Shown here one piece after another: positions 60,807 through 64,000 of a stretch of DNA of 64,000 bases. This DNA is from DAOUKH01 sp965261455 (GTDB lineage: Bacteria; Chloroflexota; Dehalococcoidia; SHYB01): assembly GCA_965261455.1 (NCBI GenBank), contig OZ253453.1, forward strand, positions 1,922,001-1,986,000. The letters are read 5' to 3'. The position numbers and the translations under genes are program-made. A model generated the notes under the pieces. The model did no database searches. It was not told the origin of the DNA and saw only the letters and a program-made list of their open reading frames with translations. Numbering within the stretch: the stretch's first letter is position 1; each line of letters starts with the position of its first letter.

Positions 60807-63131
60807 ATGACGACGACCGCCGACCGGAGGGACGCCGCGCCCTCCTACACCACTCGCGACTACACCTCGAAGTACAAGGTGGTGGGCACGCGGCCCATCC
60901 GCCACGATGGGCTCGATAAGGTCACCGGCCGGGCCAAGTACGGGGCCGACACGCTGCTCCCTGGGCTTCTGCACGCCAAGGTGCTGCGCAGCCCCCACGC
61001 CCACGCGCGGATTCTCTCCATCGACGCCAGCAAGGCGCTCGCCATGCCCGGCGTCCGCGCCGTGATGACCGCCGACGACCTGCCCATCGTCCACAAGCGC
61101 GACCTCGGCTTTGCCAGACTGCTCGGCGACCCCCGCATGAGCGCCGAAAGCGTCATCGCGAGCAAGAAGGCGCTCTACCAAGGGCACGCCGTCGCCGCCG
61201 TCGCCGCCATCAGCGCCCACGAGGCCGAGGAGGCGCTCGACAAGATCGAGGTCGAGTACGAAGTCCTGCCCGCGGTCTTCGACGTGCGCTCCGCGATGGC
61301 CGGCGACGCCCCCATCGTCCACGAGACGCTGACGACGCGCTCGCTCCAGGCCCGCTTCACTCCGGGGACCGACACCGGCGTCAACAGCAACGTCGCCAGC
61401 CACCTGCGTTTCGAGCGCGGCGACCTCGAGGCGGGATTCGCCGAGGCGGCGCAGGTCCTCGAGCGCGAGTACAGCACCAGCGCGGTGCACCCGGGCTATA
61501 TCGAGCCCCACGCCTCGACGGCGTACTGGGCCCCTGACGGCAAACTCACCGTGTGGACGAGCACCCAGGGTCACTTCATGATCCGCCCCACGCTGGCCGA
61601 TGTGTTCGACCTCCCCGCCAACCACGTGAAGGTCATCCCGACGGAGATCGGGGGCGGCTTCGGGGCCAAGCTCAACCTCCACTTGGAGCCGATCTGCGCC
61701 GTCCTCTCGCGAAAGACGGGCCACCCGGTGAAGTCGGCGATGACGCGGAAGGACGTCTTCGCGGGCGCGGGGCCGACCTCGGGGACGTACATGAAGGCCA
61801 AGGTCGGCGTGGACGCCGAGGGACGCATCACCGCGGCACAGCTGCACCTGGCGTTCGAGGCCGGGGCGCTCCCCGGCTCGCCGGTGGGCGGTGCCGCCTC
61901 GACGGCCCTCGCGCCCTACAAGATCGACAACATGGTGGTCGACGCCTACGACGTGATCGTTAACCGCCCCAAGGTCGAAGCGTACCGCGCGCCGGGGTCG
62001 GCCATGGGGGCCTTCGCGGTCGAGACGCTGATGGACGAGATCGCCCAGGCCCTCGGCGAGGACCCGCTCGACTTCCGGCTGAAGAACGCCGCCAAGGAAG
62101 GCGACCGCGCCCCCACCGGCGTCACGCTGCCCCGCGTAGGCTGTATTGAGGTCGAGGAGGCGATGAAGCGTCACCCGCACTACTCGGCGCCACTCGGCGG
62201 GCCCAACCGCGGACGCGGCGTCGCGGTCGGCTTCTGGAGCAACGGAGGCGGCGACTCGTCGGCCACCCTGAGCGTGAACGACAACGGCACGGTGAGCATC
62301 ATCACCGGGTCGGTGGACATTGGCGGGACGCGCCCCGCCGTCGCAATGCAGGCGGCGGAGGTGCTCGGCATCGCCGCCGAGGACATGGCCCCCACCGTCG
62401 GCGACACCGACAGCGTCGGCTTCACGAGCTGGACCGGCGGCAGCCGCACCGCCTTCGCCACCGGCATCGCCGCCATCACGGCGGCGGAGAAGGTGCGGGA
62501 CGAGATGGTCCGCCGCGCGGCCCTCCTCTGGGAGCTCCAACCGGAGGACGTGCGCTTCGAGGACGGCTTCTTCATCAACGGCAAAGACCCGAGCGAGCGG
62601 CTCAGCTTCAAGGAGATGGCCGCGCAACTGCCCAAGACAGGCGGCCGCGTCAGCGCCTCGGCCTCCACCAACGCCACCAAGGTCGGCCCCGCCTATTGCG
62701 GCCACATCGTGGACGTGGAGATCGACCCCGAGACGGGGAAGGTCCAGGTCATCCGCTACACCGCGGTGCAGGACGTCGGCCAGGCGGCACATCCCAGCTA
62801 CGTCGAAGGGCAGATGCAGGGCGGCGCGGCGCAGGGGATCGGCTGGGCGCTCACCGAAGAGTACGTCCTTGACGACGGCGGCGGGATGCTGAACTCCAGC
62901 TTCCTCGACTACCGTATGCCGACGGCCTACGACCTGCCCATGATCGACACCGTGTTCGTCGAGGTTCCCAACCCCGGCCACCCCTTCGGGTTGCGGGGTG
63001 TCGGCGAGGTCCCTGTCGTGCCCCCGGCGGCGGCTATCGCCAACGCCGTCTACCACGCGACGGGCGTCCGCATGCGCCGGCTCCCCATGTCGCCCACGAA
63101 CGTCCTCGAGGCCCTCCGCCCCGCGGAGTAA
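60807..63131 (+). CDS. Molybdenum hydroxylase large subunit (xanthine dehydrogenase/aldehyde oxidase family)
   Basis: The 774-residue protein has the family start GTRPIRHDGLDKVTGRAKYG, VLRSPHAHARIL, YQGHAVAAVAAIS, TEIGGGFGAKLNLHLEPICA, VEAYRAPGSAMGAFAVETLMDE, and C-terminal GLRGVGEVPVVPPAAAIANAV with the catalytic Glu in GVGE. It binds the molybdopterin cytosine dinucleotide cofactor and hydroxylates a heterocycle, aldehyde or CO-type substrate. The loop carrying AYRAPG is standard and not the CO-dehydrogenase CSFR. The FAD and [2Fe-2S] subunits normally encoded beside it are absent here. GGAGGGA precedes ATG 60807. Confidence 0.92.
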   Translation: MTTTADRRDAAPSYTTRDYTSKYKVVGTRPIRHDGLDKVTGRAKYGADTLLPGLLHAKVLRSPHAHARILSIDASKALAMPGVRAVMTADDLPIVHKRDLGFARLLGDPRMSAESVIASKKALYQGHAVAAVAAISAHEAEEALDKIEVEYEVLPAVFDVRSAMAGDAPIVHETLTTRSLQARFTPGTDTGVNSNVASHLRFERGDLEAGFAEAAQVLEREYSTSAVHPGYIEPHASTAYWAPDGKLTVWTSTQGHFMIRPTLADVFDLPANHVKVIPTEIGGGFGAKLNLHLEPICAVLSRKTGHPVKSAMTRKDVFAGAGPTSGTYMKAKVGVDAEGRITAAQLHLAFEAGALPGSPVGGAASTALAPYKIDNMVVDAYDVIVNRPKVEAYRAPGSAMGAFAVETLMDEIAQALGEDPLDFRLKNAAKEGDRAPTGVTLPRVGCIEVEEAMKRHPHYSAPLGGPNRGRGVAVGFWSNGGGDSSATLSVNDNGTVSIITGSVDIGGTRPAVAMQAAEVLGIAAEDMAPTVGDTDSVGFTSWTGGSRTAFATGIAAITAAEKVRDEMVRRAALLWELQPEDVRFEDGFFINGKDPSERLSFKEMAAQLPKTGGRVSASASTNATKVGPAYCGHIVDVEIDPETGKVQVIRYTAVQDVGQAAHPSYVEGQMQGGAAQGIGWALTEEYVLDDGGGMLNSSFLDYRMPTAYDLPMIDTVFVEVPNPGHPFGLRGVGEVPVVPPAAAIANAVYHATGVRMRRLPMSPTNVLEALRPAE

Positions 63132-63133
63132 GA

Positions 63134-63613
63134 ATGACGCCAGACACACCGTACATGACGGCTGAGGCCCGCGAGGGGATCGGGGCGGAGCGGGTCTACG
63201 TTAGCGACGCCGTGTCGCGCCGCCACATTCTGGAGTACATCGTGGGCGTGGGCGACGACGAGGCCTACGCCGCCGCCCAGGCCGCTAGCGACGAGGACCT
63301 CGTCGCCCCGCCGATGTTCCACGCCGCCACCACGCGGCCGGTCGTCTCCGAGTCGTCCTTGGCGGAGGATGGCCAGTACATCGGCCTCGCCGTGCCGGGA
63401 ATCGTGGGCCGGACGCTGGCGGGCTCGCAGGAGACGGAGCTCTTCGCGCCGGTGCGCGTCGGCGACGTGATCACCGAGCGGGAGCGCGTCGACAACATCG
63501 AAGAGAAGAACGGCCGCAGCGGCAAGCTAATCCTGGTGACGCTGGCGTCGGACTACACCAACCAACGCGGCGAGCTCATCGCGCGGGGCAAGTCCGTCCT
63601 CATCTTCCGCTAG
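63134..63613 (+). CDS. MaoC-like N-terminal hotdog-domain protein
   Basis: The 159-residue protein is of the FAS1-dehydratase N-terminal/MaoC type: VYVSDAVSRRHILEYIVGVGDD, LVAPPMFHAATTRPV (APPMF hallmark also seen in the double-hotdog protein at 44680), PVRVGDVITERERVDNIEEK and LITLASDYTNQRGELIARGK-like ending. Usually such half-proteins need a second hotdog partner for (R)-enoyl-CoA hydratase activity; no partner gene is in the window. It begins 2 nt after the molybdenum hydroxylase stop, so it is in the same operon. Confidence 0.85.
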   Translation: MTPDTPYMTAEAREGIGAERVYVSDAVSRRHILEYIVGVGDDEAYAAAQAASDEDLVAPPMFHAATTRPVVSESSLAEDGQYIGLAVPGIVGRTLAGSQETELFAPVRVGDVITERERVDNIEEKNGRSGKLILVTLASDYTNQRGELIARGKSVLIFR

Positions 63614-63624
63614 GGCCGCCCTCC

Positions 63625-64000
63625 CTAGTCGAACGTCAGCACGGTGCGGGTGACCGCGCCCGTCTTCATGTCGTCGAAGGCGGCGTTGACGTCGTCGAGC
63701 GGCCGCTTCTTGGTCACCAGCTCGTCGAGCTTCAGGCGGCCCTGCCGGTAGAGGTCGAGGTAGGCCGGCATGTCGAGGCGGAAGCGGTTCGACCCCATGC
63801 GGCTGCCGACGAGCCGCTTCTCGGTGATGAACGCCGCCGCGGGCAGGTCGAGGCGGGCGGTCATGGGGAAGAAACCGATGAGGACGGCCGTCCCTCCCAC
63901 GGGCCGGACGCACGCGAACGCCTGCTCGGCCGTGGTGGCGTTGCCGATGGCCTCGAAGGCGTAGTCGACCCCCGTGCCGCCGGTGATCTCCTTGATCGCC
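63625..64000 (-). CDS. Zinc-type alcohol dehydrogenase (MDR family), C-terminal part, truncated by window end
   Basis: About 125 C-terminal residues are visible; the frame is open to position 64000, so the start lies outside. It has ITGGTGVDYAFEAIGNATTA, EQAFACVRPVGGTAVLIGFF, KRLVGSRMGSNRFRLDMPAY and YRQGRLKLDELVTKKRPLDD, matching the Rossmann and C-terminal part of class III-like/NDMA-type alcohol dehydrogenases. The zinc ligands are not in view. It converges on the MaoC-like gene. Confidence 0.88.
   Translation of the reverse strand, partial: AIKEITGGTGVDYAFEAIGNATTAEQAFACVRPVGGTAVLIGFFPMTARLDLPAAAFITEKRLVGSRMGSNRFRLDMPAYLDLYRQGRLKLDELVTKKRPLDDVNAAFDDMKTGAVTRTVLTFD

Noticed and set aside
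60684..63149. An 821-codon open frame on the minus strand opposite the molybdenum hydroxylase gene, and similar long antisense frames elsewhere (for example 36541-37941, 39287-40909).
   Set aside because: High-GC DNA with GC-rich third positions leaves antisense frames open. The translations are low-complexity Arg/Gly/Ala/His-rich with no domain, whereas the plus strand encodes clear family proteins.

Overview
The window is high-GC bacterial DNA that looks like a member of the Chloroflexota, most likely a SAR202/Dehalococcoidia-type lineage. The clues are a complete alternative complex III (ACIII) operon, lipoproteins with long Thr/Pro linkers, a decayed leucine-rich-repeat gene of a kind common in that group, and many catabolic paralogues (short-chain dehydrogenases, crotonases, amidohydrolases, family III CoA-transferases, a luciferase-like monooxygenase, MaoC-type hydratases). 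This placement is an inference; no rRNA gene or marker set is present.

Layout. 1-5.0 kb: a thiamine-diphosphate enzyme cut by the window edge, an LRR pseudogene, tRNA-Val(GAC), and a divergent ClpB-like AAA+ protein whose first ATPase domain is degenerate. 5.0-7.2 kb (minus): cysH, cysC and a crotonase. 7.4-15.8 kb (minus): ACIII operon, order small membrane protein-ActA-ActB1-ActB2-NrfD/ActF-like-ActC-ActD-ActE-small Tat-signal protein, with a good promoter at its head. 15.9-17.5 kb: selD and a JAMM metalloprotease. 17.6-23.9 kb: a MacAB-like exporter with two very long lipoprotein adaptors, ATPase and permease. 24.1-26.9 kb: beta-carbonic anhydrase, tRNA-Ala(GGC), a small protein, a UGSC-family selenoprotein and its partner. 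27.0-28.8 kb: an AAA ATPase/TOPRIM-like pair resembling a defence module. 28.8-36.4 kb: SDRs, amidohydrolases, luciferase-like monooxygenase and a three-domain RidA protein, with a repeat-filled gap at 31.0-32.3 kb. 36.6-42.2 kb: a peptide-type ABC importer with two near-duplicate substrate-binding proteins flanking two permeases. 42.2-48.4 kb: SDRs, alpha/beta hydrolase, double-hotdog hydratase and two CoA-transferases. 48.5-64 kb: a low-GC hypothetical, M24 peptidase, SnoaL-like protein, SDR, D-aminoacylase-type amidohydrolase, a DUF3179 lipoprotein, two crotonases, isochorismatase-like hydrolase, GYD and cNMP-binding proteins, DUF3800 protein, a lone molybdenum hydroxylase large subunit, a MaoC half and a truncated alcohol dehydrogenase.

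The main observation is selenium use. Three reading frames continue through an in-frame UGA exactly where a redox Cys/Sec belongs: SelD (UGA at 15969), the UGSC protein (25554) and a DUF3179 lipoprotein (55125-55127, minus strand). In all three a short perfect 5-bp hairpin begins 12-15 nt after the UGA, consistent with bacterial SECIS elements. A standard gene caller would truncate or split all three.

Three other genes are visibly broken: the LRR pseudogene, an SDR with a 61-bp repeat-generating insertion at 29.5 kb, and a crotonase with a single-base shift in a C run at 56.48 kb. At least four families of short palindromic intergenic repeats occur.
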